A DNA stretch of 64,000 nucleotides from Microvirga sp052115485 (GCF_052115485.1 NZ_JBFRGU010000006.1:1-64000); one strand, 5' to 3'; counted from the first letter of the stretch, positions 50,901 through 60,219 are shown. A program made the numbers and translations. The notes: generated from the sequence alone by a model not told the origin.

Positions 50901-51215
50901 TTAATAGCTACACGCGTAGCCTGAATAGATCATATAGCAACGAGTATCCCCGGGCTCCGATTGATTTTGCCGGCGCGAGAACCCTTCATGCTCGTGGCCA
51001 CCACGCGACGAACCTCCGCCGGAGTGTGAGCCGCCGGAACCACCGCCACCATGGCCGCCTCCACCTCCACCTCCACCTCCACCTCCACCTCCACCTCCAC
51101 CGCCACCGCCACCGCCTCCGCCTCCTCCTCCTCCTCCTCCTCGCGCAACAGCCACGCCTGAGATGAGGCTCGCGCTCAATAGAAAGACGCTCAGTCCGAT
51201 AAGGACTTTCCTCAT
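50901..51215 (-). CDS. Secreted poly-glycine protein
   Basis: A 104-residue protein starting at 51215 (GGAGA upstream). A signal peptide of about 24 residues (LIGLSVFLLSASLISGVAVA) is followed by about 30 consecutive glycines, then GSGGSHSGGGSSRGGHEHEG and a tail with two cysteines (DTRCYMIYSGYACSY). The run is encoded by CCTCCA hexamers and CCT/CCG triplets read on the complement. Such proteins are extracellular and probably disordered. Codon use is real coding for secretion, but the exact role is unknown. Confidence 0.7.
   Translation of the reverse strand: MRKVLIGLSVFLLSASLISGVAVARGGGGGGGGGGGGGGGGGGGGGGGGGGGGGHGGGGSGGSHSGGGSSRGGHEHEGFSRRQNQSEPGDTRCYMIYSGYACSY
51053..51142. repeat. CCTCCA/CCTCCT microsatellite inside the poly-glycine gene
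   Basis: About 90 bp of tandem CCTCCA, then CCGCCA and CCTCCT units. Gains or losses of 3 or 6 bp would change the glycine count without a frameshift. Confidence 0.8.
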
Positions 51216-51312
51216 GGTCGGTCTCCGTTCGAGAAAAGGTTCATCGTTTCGACTTAAGGATGGAAATGTACGGTACAAGCGCCATGCGACGCCTCGGAAA
51301 CCCCGTCGCGAG

Positions 51313-51417
51313 ATGGTGATTGGCGCGCCGAGTGGATGTTGCCTTGCGCTGGTGTTGTTCCTGCTCTGGTTCTTCGCGCGAACGTTACCCTATGTTCCGC
51401 CTGATGTTCCGCAATAG
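51313..51417 (+). CDS. Possible 34-residue membrane peptide
   Basis: ATG 51313 would give GAPSGCCLALVLFLLWFFAR, a hydrophobic helix with two cysteines, then TLPYVPPDVPQ and a stop. There is no convincing ribosome binding site and no neighbour supports it, so this is a tentative call. Confidence 0.25.
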   Translation: MVIGAPSGCCLALVLFLLWFFARTLPYVPPDVPQ

Positions 51418-51505
51418 CGCGAGAACTCAATAGGTTACGAAACCATAGAATGCTATAGTCACTCTATCGAAGCACTTGCAGCCTTCCGTAGAAGGGGACT
51501 TGTGC

Positions 51506-52918
51506 GTGTCCAAATGGCGATCAACCCCGATCGCAATTTCTTTCATGGTGCTGATCGCATCATGGACGGGCATTGCATGTGCAGATGACATCAATCGAAA
51601 CCGGTTTGCGGCTTCGGTTGCGATCAAGGGCCCGATTGGACCGGCGACCGCCAGATACGTCAAAAGCGCGTTTGACTCCGCCACTCGGCATCGGGCAGAT
51701 CTCATAGTTCTACAACTTGATACTCCAGGTGGCCTTGCCACCAGCATGCGCGAGATTATCGCCAACGTTCTGAGCTCTCCTATCCCAGTCATAGGTTTCG
51801 TTGCGCCTGCCGGAGCTCATGCTGCGAGCGCCGGCACTTACATTCTCTATGCGACCAATATTGCGGCCATGGCACCCGGAACAAATATAGGAGCGGCGAC
51901 TCCCGTACAGATTGGGGGCTTGTTCGAGCCTTCTCCTCCCGGAAAAGATATCAATAAAGAGAAGGGCAAGGGAGATGCTCACGACCAGCCGGAGCCGGCT
52001 AATGACGAGAATACAATGAAAGCGAAGGTTACTAACGACGCCGTCGCATTCATTCGCAGTTTGGCGGAGTTGCGGCACCGCAATGCCGATTGGGCCGAGC
52101 AAGCCGTGCGCTATTCGGTAAGCCTTTCGGCCCAAGCCGCTTTGGACAAGGGCGTCATCGACCTTATCGCCCGAGATCCCATGGACCTTCTTGCTCGCAT
52201 CGATGGGCGAGAAGTAGACATCGCAGGGAGCCGAATACGCCTCGCGACAGGAAATCTCCGGATCGAACCGATTGAACCGACCTCGCTCGATCAATTCCTT
52301 TCGGTGATCACCGACCCCAATGTCGCTTTCATTCTCTTGATCCTGGGTCTTTTCGGCCTTGTCTTCGAGTTCAGCAATCCGGGCACCATCGCACCGGGCG
52401 TGATTGGCGGAATTTGCCTTATTCTGGGCCTCTACGCCTTGAACATGTTGCCGGTCGACTATACGGGCGTTGCGCTTACATTGCTCGGGATCGCTTTCCT
52501 TATTGCGGAAGCATTCACACCGACCGTTGTGCTCGGCATCGGTGGTCTTGTGGCTCTCGTTATCGGAGCCACAATGCTGCTCAACACCGATGTGCCGGAG
52601 TTTAGACTGTCGTGGGGTGTGATCGGAGGCGTGGCAGTGGCGAGCATCGGCTTGTTTACACTCACGCTCGGCTATGTCTGGCGCTTACGACGTCAACCTG
52701 CCCGCACAGGTGTTTCGACAATGCTGGGGCAGTCCGCCGAAGTACTCGATTGGTCCGGTGAGACGGGTCATGTGTTCGCCCTCGGAGAGCGATGGAGTGC
52801 CCGAGCCGCGAATTCTTTTATCAACGGTGACCGCGTCGAGGTGACAGAAGTCGATGGACTCACGCTTGTCGTGAAGAGCGCTCCGAAGGTCGCAACGAGC
52901 CAAGGAGGGAAACCATGA
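51506..52918 (+). CDS. NfeD-family membrane serine protease (ClpP-class)
   Basis: A 470-residue protein. A signal peptide or membrane anchor (TPIAISFMVLIASWTGIACA) precedes a ClpP-like protease domain. DLIVLQLDTPGGLATSMREI is typical, the nucleophile Ser lies in APAGAHAASAGTYIL, and the lysine base is probably in NTMKAKVTNDA. Several membrane helices follow (about 275-400) and a C-terminal OB-fold NfeD domain (GQSAEVLDWSGETGHVFALG, GDRVEVTEVDGLTLVV). The frame opens upstream at a TTG, but GTG 51506 has AGGGG well spaced. NfeD proteases cleave stomatin-like partners, and such a gene starts in the last codon here. Confidence 0.85.
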   Translation: MSKWRSTPIAISFMVLIASWTGIACADDINRNRFAASVAIKGPIGPATARYVKSAFDSATRHRADLIVLQLDTPGGLATSMREIIANVLSSPIPVIGFVAPAGAHAASAGTYILYATNIAAMAPGTNIGAATPVQIGGLFEPSPPGKDINKEKGKGDAHDQPEPANDENTMKAKVTNDAVAFIRSLAELRHRNADWAEQAVRYSVSLSAQAALDKGVIDLIARDPMDLLARIDGREVDIAGSRIRLATGNLRIEPIEPTSLDQFLSVITDPNVAFILLILGLFGLVFEFSNPGTIAPGVIGGICLILGLYALNMLPVDYTGVALTLLGIAFLIAEAFTPTVVLGIGGLVALVIGATMLLNTDVPEFRLSWGVIGGVAVASIGLFTLTLGYVWRLRRQPARTGVSTMLGQSAEVLDWSGETGHVFALGERWSARAANSFINGDRVEVTEVDGLTLVVKSAPKVATSQGGKP

Positions 52919-53718
52919 TAGTCGGGTATGTTGTATATTTGATCCTCATCCTGATCGCCGTTGTCTTCCTGGCTTCTGCAATTCGCATCCTCAGGGAATA
53001 TGAACGGGGGGTTGTCTTTACACTCGGTCGGTTCACAGGCGTAAAAGGGCCTGGCTTGATCATCTTAATCCCTTTCGTGCAGCAACTGGTGAGAGTCGAC
53101 CTGAGAATCATTGTCCAGGATGTTCCACCACAAGACGTCATTTCCCGCGACAACGTCTCGGTTAAGGTCAATGCCGTTCTCTATTTCCGCATCGTCGATC
53201 CTGAGCGCGCGATCATTATGGTGGAGAACTTTGCGATAGCAACGAACCAGCTTGCCCAAACAACTCTTCGCTCCGTTCTGGGAAAACATGAACTCGACGA
53301 GATGCTCGCCGAACGCGATCAGCTCAACGCGGACATTCAGCAGATTGTCGACCAGCAGACCGATGCGTGGGGTATCAAGGTGACCAACGTCGAGATCAAG
53401 GATATCGACCTCAACGAGACCATGGTTCGCGCCATTGCCAAGCAGGCTGAGGCCGAGCGGTTACGGCGCGCCAAGGTGATCAACGCAGAGGGCGAGCAGC
53501 AAGCTGCGGACAAGCTCGTCGAAGCTGGTCGATCGCTTGCCAGAGAACCATGCGCAATGCAGCTCCGCTATTTCGGAGCCCTCCACGATATCGCAGGAGA
53601 ACGCTCCTCAACCGTGGTCTTCCCACTACCGATAGATCTTTTATCTTACCTTGATAGTGCTCTAAATCGCAGGAACGAGAGGCCGGCGAACCAGACTGGC
53701 GACAACGATACAAAGTAA
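52915..53718 (+). CDS. Slipin/stomatin-like SPFH protein
   Basis: A 267-residue membrane scaffold protein. An N-terminal helix (YVVYLILILIAVVFLASAI) is followed by the SPFH domain (EYERGVVFTLGRFTGVKGPG, QDVISRDNVSVKVNAVLYFR, LAQTTLRSVLGKHELDEML, DAWGIKVTNVEIKDI). A coiled coil (AIAKQAEAERLRRAKVINAE) and the slipin tail AMQLRYFGALHDIAGERSST end it. It overlaps the NfeD gene by ATGA, the usual arrangement for this protease-substrate pair, which organises membrane microdomains. Confidence 0.9.
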   Translation: MIVGYVVYLILILIAVVFLASAIRILREYERGVVFTLGRFTGVKGPGLIILIPFVQQLVRVDLRIIVQDVPPQDVISRDNVSVKVNAVLYFRIVDPERAIIMVENFAIATNQLAQTTLRSVLGKHELDEMLAERDQLNADIQQIVDQQTDAWGIKVTNVEIKDIDLNETMVRAIAKQAEAERLRRAKVINAEGEQQAADKLVEAGRSLAREPCAMQLRYFGALHDIAGERSSTVVFPLPIDLLSYLDSALNRRNERPANQTGDNDTK

Positions 53719-53848
53719 GGAATACCTGAGTGTCGAGCTGTAGGCGCGTAATCTTGAATTTCCGTTGTATCGCACAATGCCGGTGAGATTATCGGGAAAC
53801 TATTCATCGTGAAGCGACATCGGCGCGCCTACAAATCGATGGTGACAC

Positions 53849-54612
53849 ATGGCCGATCAGCACAGCCTCAAAGCGGATGAGACGGTTAATAGACGAGACT
53901 TTATGTTTCTGACGGCAGGTGCATTCGCCACGGTAGGCACCGCCGCTACAATTTGGCCGCTCTTTGCATCGATGAAGCCATCGGCAGATGTTTTGGCGGC
54001 GGGAGAACCCACATCACCATTTCAGCGGGACAACAAATTTCGTTCTTCTGGCAAGGGAAACCAATCTTCGTTTTGCATCGCACGGAACAAGCGAGTTTGA
54101 AAAGCGAGAGTGTAATCTCACGCCTCAGCGATCCAGAATCGTCCGTTCATCAGCAGCCAAGCTACGCAAGAAACTGGAGCCGGTCGAGCAAGCCCGAATT
54201 CCTCGTCCTCGTCGCCATCTGTACTCACTTGGGCTGTATTCCCTACGTCAAACCTGACCCAGGCGACCCCAACGTCGATGCGGCTTGGCCAGGTGGATAC
54301 TTTTGCCCCTGCCATGGGTCTAAATATGATCTGGCCGGACGGGTTTCTCGCGGGGTACCCGCTCCCTACAATCTAGCGGTTCCGCCGCATCACTACACGA
54401 ATGACAAGACATTGGTCGTGGGCGAGAACCCAGCTGGCGAGACCTTTTCCTCTCTTCCATCGAGCAGCTTTGAGAAGAAACGGTTTCTGAAAGGTCATCA
54501 TCGTTTCCAGATTACGGATGCTCTTGAATATGAAATCATCCATGGAACCAACGCGAACCGTTGCGCTTCTTTAGTTAGATTTCAAGCCGGCCGTGCCGTG
54601 ACAGGCTGGTAA
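53849..54612 (+). pseudogene. petA: Frameshifted Rieske iron-sulfur protein gene (petA-like)
   Basis: From ATG 53849 the first frame gives NRRDFMFLTAGAFATVGTAA (Tat-type anchor) and PSADVLAAGEPTSPF, the N-terminus of a bc1 Rieske subunit. Near 54000-54015 the coding frame changes by -1. The rest (ISAGQQISFFWQGKPIFVLH, EFLVLVAICTHLGCIPYV, GGYFCPCHGSKYDLAGR, PAPYNLAVPPHHY) is in the other frame. Both cluster motifs, CTHLGC and CPCHGS, are present. A few residues are missing at the junction, and the protein runs about 55 residues past its normal end. No cytochrome b or c1 gene is nearby. Most likely a decayed second copy. Confidence 0.75.
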
Positions 54613-54638
54613 GGCTCTGAACCAAGGGAGGCGTTGAA

Positions 54639-54845
54639 ATGCCCGACCCCCTTGATACCCGGCCGCGCGGCCACCGTGCCTGGAACCTGTTGCTGTTGAT
54701 CCCTTTCATCGCTCTGCTCTGGGTTCCGTTCTACAACGCCATCGAGCCGCAGCTTTGGGGCATCCCGTTCTTCTATTGGTATCAATTCGCCTGGGTGTTC
54801 ATCACCTCGGGCCTGATCGTTCTGGTGCACCGCAAGATCGGCTAG
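54639..54845 (+). CDS. DUF3311 small membrane protein
   Basis: A 68-residue protein with two membrane helices (WNLLLLIPFIALLWVPFYN and FFYWYQFAWVFITSGLIVLV), matching DUF3311. Such peptides are encoded next to sodium/solute symporters and are thought to be their small partner subunits. It lies 41 bp before the symporter gene at 54887 in the same direction. GGGAGG precedes its start. Confidence 0.85.
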   Translation: MPDPLDTRPRGHRAWNLLLLIPFIALLWVPFYNAIEPQLWGIPFFYWYQFAWVFITSGLIVLVHRKIG

Positions 54846-54886
54846 CGCCGCGACAGTCGCGAGTCGCTTGTCCCGAGGAGACGGAC

Positions 54887-56425
54887 ATGAATTGGACCGC
54901 GCTGATCATCTTCATCCTACTCTTCGGATTCATCACGGTGCTCGGATTTGTCGCCGCCAACTGGCGACGCGGCGATCTCGATCAATTGCATGAATGGGGT
55001 CTCGCGGGGCGCCGGCTCGGCACGGTGGTCATCTGGTTTCTGCTCGGCGGCGATGTCTATACAGCCTACACTTTCATCGCTGTCCCTGCCCTCGTCTTCG
55101 GCGCAGGCGCCATTGGTTTCTTCGCACTGCCCTACACAATCATCGTCTACCCGCTCGTCTTTCTCATCCTGCCCCGCATGTGGGCGGTGGCGCACAAACA
55201 CAACTACATCACTGCCGCAGATTTCGTTGAAGGGCGTCACGGAAACCGATGGCTTGCGCTCGCCGTCGCGATAACCGGCATCATGGCGACCATGCCTTAT
55301 ATCGCGCTGCAGTTGCTCGGCATCGAAGTGGTGATCGGCGCGATGGGCGTACAAGCTGCGGGTTTTCTCGGCGATCTGCCGCTCATTATCGCCTTCGTGA
55401 TCCTGGCAGCTTTCACCTATACGAGTGGGTTGCGTGCTCCGGCGATGATTGCGGTCGTCAAGGATACGCTGATCTATATCACTGTGATCGCCATGGTGGT
55501 CGTTATTCCCATCGAGATCGGTGGCTACACAAAGCTGTTCGCGTCCGTACCCGAAGCGAAGCTCCTCCTCACCTCGCCGAAGAATGGTAATCTTGGTCAA
55601 TACTCCGCCTATGCGACGCTCGCACTGGGCTCGGCTTTCGCCCTTTTTCTCTATCCGCACACAATGACGGCGATCTTTAGTTCGAGCGGTCGCGAGGTGA
55701 TCCGCCGCAATGCCGCCTATCTCCCCGCCTATTCGTTTCTGCTCGGACTTCTCGCGCTCACCGGCTTCATGGCGCTGGCGGTCAGTGTCGACAAACTCCC
55801 GGAATTCGCCCCGCAATTCGCCCGCTACGGGTCGAACTTCGCAGTACCCGCGCTGATCCTCCATTCCTTCCCGGATTGGTTCGCAGGCGTCGCCTTCGCG
55901 GCCATCGCCATCGGGGGGTTAGTGCCTGCGGCCATCATGTCGATCGCAGCCTCGAACCTCTTCACACGAAACATCTACGTCCCCTTCATCCGGCCGGATC
56001 GAACCCCGAAACAAGAGGCGCAGAATGCCAAGATCGTTTCGCTGATCGTAAAATTCGGGGCCCTCATCTTCATCATCTTTCTTCCGCTGCAATATGCCAT
56101 TCAGCTCCAGCTTCTCGGCGGCATCTGGATCAGTCAGACAATTCCCGCGGTGATTGTCAGCCTCTATACCGCCTGGTTGAACCCTTGGGCGCTTCTGATC
56201 GGCTGGGCTGTCGGCATCGTGACGGGAACCTGGATGGCAGCCTCACAAGGCTTCCAATCGGCCGTGGTGCCCCTCTCGCTCGATGGCCTCACCATCCCCG
56301 GCTACGCGGCTCTCTATGCGCTGGGTCTGAACTTCGCAGTGTCAATCGTTCTTACCCTGGCTCTGAATCCGTTTCGTGCGACCCGTGGCACCGATCAGAC
56401 TGCAGCGGCAGACTACCACATGTAA
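54887..56425 (+). CDS. mctP: Sodium:solute symporter, MctP-type monocarboxylate transporter
   Basis: A 512-residue member of the SSS family with about thirteen membrane helices. WGLAGRRLGTVVIWFLLGGDVYTAYTFIA at the N-terminus, YITAADFVEGRHGNRWLAL and YSAYATLALGSAFALFLYPH are characteristic of MctP. VPAAIMSIAASNLFTRNIY is the late SSS motif. Rhizobial MctP imports lactate, pyruvate and alanine, so a monocarboxylate is the likely substrate. The ATG 54887 follows GAGGAG. A longer open frame starts inside the DUF3311 gene but is not preceded by a better site. Confidence 0.85.
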   Translation: MNWTALIIFILLFGFITVLGFVAANWRRGDLDQLHEWGLAGRRLGTVVIWFLLGGDVYTAYTFIAVPALVFGAGAIGFFALPYTIIVYPLVFLILPRMWAVAHKHNYITAADFVEGRHGNRWLALAVAITGIMATMPYIALQLLGIEVVIGAMGVQAAGFLGDLPLIIAFVILAAFTYTSGLRAPAMIAVVKDTLIYITVIAMVVVIPIEIGGYTKLFASVPEAKLLLTSPKNGNLGQYSAYATLALGSAFALFLYPHTMTAIFSSSGREVIRRNAAYLPAYSFLLGLLALTGFMALAVSVDKLPEFAPQFARYGSNFAVPALILHSFPDWFAGVAFAAIAIGGLVPAAIMSIAASNLFTRNIYVPFIRPDRTPKQEAQNAKIVSLIVKFGALIFIIFLPLQYAIQLQLLGGIWISQTIPAVIVSLYTAWLNPWALLIGWAVGIVTGTWMAASQGFQSAVVPLSLDGLTIPGYAALYALGLNFAVSIVLTLALNPFRATRGTDQTAAADYHM

Positions 56426-56474
56426 TGCACCACGATGCTTTTAGCTTTTAAGTAAGACGGCAATAATCCGCGAA

Positions 56475-57683
56475 CTACCGCATCTTTTGAATCGTTACCG
56501 GGACACGCACGAGATCTCGGTCCCAGGTCACTTGACACTTATCGAGTTGATATCGGGTCAGATAGAGAAAGCCGCTTGTGCCGACATCCTCGAACGAAAA
56601 GGTCCGCGCATCGGGATCGATGAGGGTCGGGTAGAAATAGGCGTGCGGCTCTTCGCAGGATTTGTCCCAGAGCACCTGCGCTTCCATGATGAGGGAAGGT
56701 CGTGTCCAGGTGAGGAGGTCAGATGACGTTGATGAGAAGATCCCCTCGATCCAGCGCCCGTTGGCGTCCTGCCTCTTGTCGCCGAAGACCGCTATCACGG
56801 ATCCGCTATCACGGTACGTGACAATTCCACCAATCATGCGACCGATGACGTTCGAAGCAACGGGCGCGCAGACATGGAGCTTTGGATCTTTTCCAGGCTC
56901 TCGAAAAGGATCAATAAATTGCGCCGAGAAGTCCGTTCCGTTCCAGGCGCGCCATGAGAATGGGTCCTCGATATCCTTGGTCCTAATGAGGCAATTTCCG
57001 CGGCGCTGATCCTTGTAGCCATCGGCAAAGACGAATGCATAAAACCAGCCATCGCGCTCGATGATGTTGGATGGATTGGCATAACCGACCCGGGCAGTCC
57101 GATCCGTCGGGAATCCATAGGGAAGCGTTGCTACCACAGGCGGCCTCCCCGTTCCCGCAGGCTGGAAGCTACGCCCGCCGTCGCGAGACACCAGGCCGGT
57201 CACCGTATTGAGCAGACACGCGCTATAGCGGCCTGCCGGGCATTGTCCGTGTATGCGTTCGCCCCGTAACTCCGTGTGAGCAAGCGCATAAACCGTTTGG
57301 CCATCGCGGGTATACACACCGCCGATCCAACTCAGGTCATCGAAGTCGGCCAACCGAGCTGACCGCGTTCCCCGATAAATCACTGAGCAGCGTGGTCGTA
57401 CCTCATTGATAGTGGGTCCAACGAGGGCCCGATTATCGTTGTGACTGATAATCAGGTTCACCTCACGAGCCGCATTGCGAAAAGCCCGCGCCGGAGCATC
57501 CGGAACATGGCTTTTCGCGCAGGCGTCGCGGGACCAGTCGAATACCGTCTCGACAGGCCCAGCGGGAATCACCATAAGGGCTTCGCGCTCGCTCTCTTCG
57601 ACGCGAGCGCTAGCTTCCAGGCAGCTCCCCACAAGAAGGAGCGCTGAGAGAAGCCTGCGTATTCCTTGCATCGCGCCAGTCAC
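56475..57683 (-). CDS. Lipoprotein with beta-propeller-like (GH43/sialidase-type) fold, function unknown
   Basis: A 402-residue exported protein. The N-terminus RRLLSALLLVGSCLEASA has a lipobox-like VGSC, so it may be lipid-anchored. Asp-box-like blades are visible (GLVSRDGGRSFQPAG, SSTSSDLLTWTRP), together with ERDGWFYAFVFADGYKDQ and GGIVTYRDSGSVIAVFGD. This pattern is that of glycosidase-like propellers, but no catalytic set can be assigned. GTG 57683 overlaps the stop of the upstream gene (TAGTG); ATG 57671 is an alternative. The last gene of the polysaccharide cluster; it may trim or bind the polymer. Confidence 0.65.
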   Translation of the reverse strand: MTGAMQGIRRLLSALLLVGSCLEASARVEESEREALMVIPAGPVETVFDWSRDACAKSHVPDAPARAFRNAAREVNLIISHNDNRALVGPTINEVRPRCSVIYRGTRSARLADFDDLSWIGGVYTRDGQTVYALAHTELRGERIHGQCPAGRYSACLLNTVTGLVSRDGGRSFQPAGTGRPPVVATLPYGFPTDRTARVGYANPSNIIERDGWFYAFVFADGYKDQRRGNCLIRTKDIEDPFSWRAWNGTDFSAQFIDPFREPGKDPKLHVCAPVASNVIGRMIGGIVTYRDSGSVIAVFGDKRQDANGRWIEGIFSSTSSDLLTWTRPSLIMEAQVLWDKSCEEPHAYFYPTLIDPDARTFSFEDVGTSGFLYLTRYQLDKCQVTWDRDLVRVPVTIQKMR

Positions 57684-58870
57684 TAAGCCACTTTCTGGGC
57701 GGGTTCCTGGACCTTCTGCATGACGTCGACCATTTTCGAGTCGACGCCATTCTCGACGAGGAATTGCTGCATCTCACGATAGGTGTGATGATAAGCCCTG
57801 TTGAACTTATCGAACAGGGACTGGTCCCAGTACTCCTCGATATTGAAATCCTTGCCGGAGAAGACATCGAAGCTCGGAATCTGAAACGTTTCAGCGAACT
57901 CCACCGTTCGGCTGTCATAGGTGAAGTAGATGGACGGCGTCCCATTCGAGAGAGCCATCAGGTTGCCGTGCAGGCGATATCCCAGCACGAGATCCTTCTG
58001 CTGAACCAAATCCTCGTAATCGGCCACGACATCAGAATAGAAGAGTCGCTCACGATGCAGCTTTTCCATTGTCTCGTCCATGTACCATTCGGAAACCCAT
58101 TTGTTGGCACGCAACGCCGCAAAAGCTTCTTCCTTTTGCTCCTGCGTTCCGAAGACGATCTTCTTTTCCTCCACCTCGCCCTGAGCCATGAGAACCACAT
58201 CGAAGCGCTGTGCCAGGGATTTGACGAGATCACGATGGAAAGTAAGGTAACGCTTGATGTCCTGGGCGTAGGCAGGGGAAACCTCGCGGCGCATGGTGAT
58301 GCCTGCGTAACGCACCTTGTCGAGCGCGGGCAGCTGGATCTTCATGTTGGGATTGTTGCGCCGAAATGCCGTCGGGCAGCCGACGATCCGCACGTTTCGG
58401 ATGCCGATGTCCCACAGAACCTGAGCCGAGTACGTGCCACGCACACCGATGGATGTCGTCGAATCCGCCATCATGCGAAGGACCGTCTTGGTCTCGTCGG
58501 AAAGCTCGATCTTTCCTTTGACGGGCGCTTGAGCGCCGATGCCGTAGGCGATGACCGGAATCTTGAGACGCTTCAGAACATCGATCGTCTGGCTCCAGCG
58601 CATGTCCTTGTGAACATAATTCGAACCGCGCAGGAAGACATAATCGTATTCTTCATTGAGCCTGTCGATATCGTCGAGATTGGGGTTGGCGATAGGCAGA
58701 ACGCCGAGTTTATCGAAATTCAACAACTTCAGGGACGAGTCGAAAACGAAGGCGTCGCCAATGTTATGGTAATGATTGATGTGGTTCTGGATGTCTTTGT
58801 ATCGATACCAACGGACGTTATCGTGGTCGTAAACTTCGCCGGACGGGATCATAACTAGAACGCGTGCCAC
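57683..58870 (-). CDS. Polysaccharide pyruvyl transferase family protein
   Basis: A 395-residue protein of the CsaB/ExoV-related family. NHYHNIGDAFVFDSSLKLLN opens the N-terminal Rossmann-like half. DYVFLRGSNYVHKDMRW, PVIAYGIGAQAPVKGKIELS, SIGVRGTYSAQVL, VRIVGCPTAFRRNNPN and KDLVLGYRLHGNLMALSNGTP follow. The last motif, with GxRLHG, is the family signature. It would place pyruvate ketals on sugar residues or do a related transfer. The start is GTG 58870 with AAGGAGA; a longer open frame upstream is not coding-like. It lies 40 bp after the GT4 gene. Confidence 0.8.
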   Translation of the reverse strand: MARVLVMIPSGEVYDHDNVRWYRYKDIQNHINHYHNIGDAFVFDSSLKLLNFDKLGVLPIANPNLDDIDRLNEEYDYVFLRGSNYVHKDMRWSQTIDVLKRLKIPVIAYGIGAQAPVKGKIELSDETKTVLRMMADSTTSIGVRGTYSAQVLWDIGIRNVRIVGCPTAFRRNNPNMKIQLPALDKVRYAGITMRREVSPAYAQDIKRYLTFHRDLVKSLAQRFDVVLMAQGEVEEKKIVFGTQEQKEEAFAALRANKWVSEWYMDETMEKLHRERLFYSDVVADYEDLVQQKDLVLGYRLHGNLMALSNGTPSIYFTYDSRTVEFAETFQIPSFDVFSGKDFNIEEYWDQSLFDKFNRAYHHTYREMQQFLVENGVDSKMVDVMQKVQEPAQKVA

Positions 58871-58910
58871 TTTTCGTCTCCTTTTTATTAATGTTCCGGT
58901 GGGTGGGTTT

Positions 58911-60218
58911 TCATGCAGATCGCGCAAGCCGTGCGACGTGTGTCGACTCAAGGTTTGCGGCGATTTCGTAGTAAAGGTCGACATGCTGCTGCGCGCACTC
59001 ACGGAAACTGATCGGCCGCTTGATACCGGCGCGCATCTGGTCCCATAGAGTTGGATCGGTCAGGGCCTCGACCATGCGGTCGGCCAGATCCTCCGACGAG
59101 CCGACACGGAAATGGAGCCCATCGACACCATCGGTAATCTTCTCAGCCATGCCGCCGATATTGCTGCAGATCATTGGCCGCCCATGGAAGAACGATTCCT
59201 GAATGACGATCGGTGAATTCTCCCACCAGATCGACGGAATGATCGTCCAGTCGATGGACTTCATCAGGCGCGGCATCTCGCTATTCTGATAAGCACCGTA
59301 GAATCTCGCGCGCGAACCGGCCTGCTCGACAAGCTTTTCTATTTTTTCCTGGAACGGCTTCGGCTGGCGTTCAAGATTACCTCCGAAAATCATCAGCTGC
59401 GCGTCATCACCCCAGATGGCCTCCGGAACACGCGCCACAGCGTCGAGCAAAATGTCCACACCCTTGAACGCGGTAATCTGTCCGAAATAGGCGAACCGCG
59501 CTCGCCGCCCCCCGGATGTCAGGGGCCGCGGAACGGCCTGATCGGAAATATCCAGACCATTTTCAATCACCGTGAACTTCGATCGATCAAGCCCCCACTC
59601 GACATAGCGATCCACCAGAAACTGGCTCGGCGATACGAAATGATCGGCGATCTGGAGAAGACCGCGCACGAATTGCTCACGGCGGAGAAACCGTGCTGGC
59701 GATATATCCGGGAAGCATGCGTTGCAATCGGCCGGGGACGATTGGCGGCAGAGGTTCGAGCCCTTGGCTTTCACCATTTGCCCATGGTGATGGCAGATCG
59801 AAAGAAACTCGTGGAACGTCACGACGATGATGGTGTCCGGCAAAGCACGGCGAACGGCATAGAGGCATTCGAGGCCAAGACCGATGAAGTGATGGAGATG
59901 AATGACGTCCGGCTTGATCTCCTGCACGACGCGAAGAAAATCTCGCTCGATCTCCTCCGTGTTGTGATTGGAGAGGAAGAAATGATCGTAGTCATCCGCG
60001 TGATAGAGGATTTCCCCTTCCTTCTGGCGCAGACTGAGAAGCGCGGTTCCACCGTGCCTCACGACAGGACGCCCGACACGGGCGATAAACCGGGAACTCA
60101 GCCCCTCGATGGCGTTCAATCCCTTGTGAAGATTATAGGAGGCGACTTCGGCACCTCCCAAGGAGAAACTCGGGTGACCGTGAGAAATGACGAGGACGCG
60201 TAACGGATGAGAAGCCAT
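58911..60218 (-). CDS. GT4-family glycosyltransferase
   Basis: A 435-residue GT-B glycosyltransferase. RVLVISHGHPSFSLGGAEVA is the N-terminal donor-independent motif, VIHLHHFIGLGLECLYAVRR and TFHEFLSICHHHGQ follow. A cysteine-rich insert (NLCRQSSPADCNACFPDI) may bind metal. The GT4 C-terminal domain holds RARFAYFGQITAFKGVDIL, WTIIPSIWWENSPIVIQE and GGMAEKITDGVDGLHF. It is homologous to the truncated GT4 at 63236-64000 (FLRREQFVRG versus FLLRERYLKT; shared IPSIWWEN). Start 60218 with GAGGG. Confidence 0.87.
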   Translation of the reverse strand: MASHPLRVLVISHGHPSFSLGGAEVASYNLHKGLNAIEGLSSRFIARVGRPVVRHGGTALLSLRQKEGEILYHADDYDHFFLSNHNTEEIERDFLRVVQEIKPDVIHLHHFIGLGLECLYAVRRALPDTIIVVTFHEFLSICHHHGQMVKAKGSNLCRQSSPADCNACFPDISPARFLRREQFVRGLLQIADHFVSPSQFLVDRYVEWGLDRSKFTVIENGLDISDQAVPRPLTSGGRRARFAYFGQITAFKGVDILLDAVARVPEAIWGDDAQLMIFGGNLERQPKPFQEKIEKLVEQAGSRARFYGAYQNSEMPRLMKSIDWTIIPSIWWENSPIVIQESFFHGRPMICSNIGGMAEKITDGVDGLHFRVGSSEDLADRMVEALTDPTLWDQMRAGIKRPISFRECAQQHVDLYYEIAANLESTHVARLARSA

Positions 60219-60219
60219 T

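Noticed and set aside
53849..54612. Programmed ribosomal frameshift in the Rieske gene
   Set aside because: No slippery heptamer or following pseudoknot-like structure was evident, several residues are missing at the junction and the C-terminus is abnormal, so decay is simpler.
57764..58858. 364-codon open frame on the plus strand
   Set aside because: Antisense to the pyruvyl-transferase-like gene; the minus frame carries the family signature.
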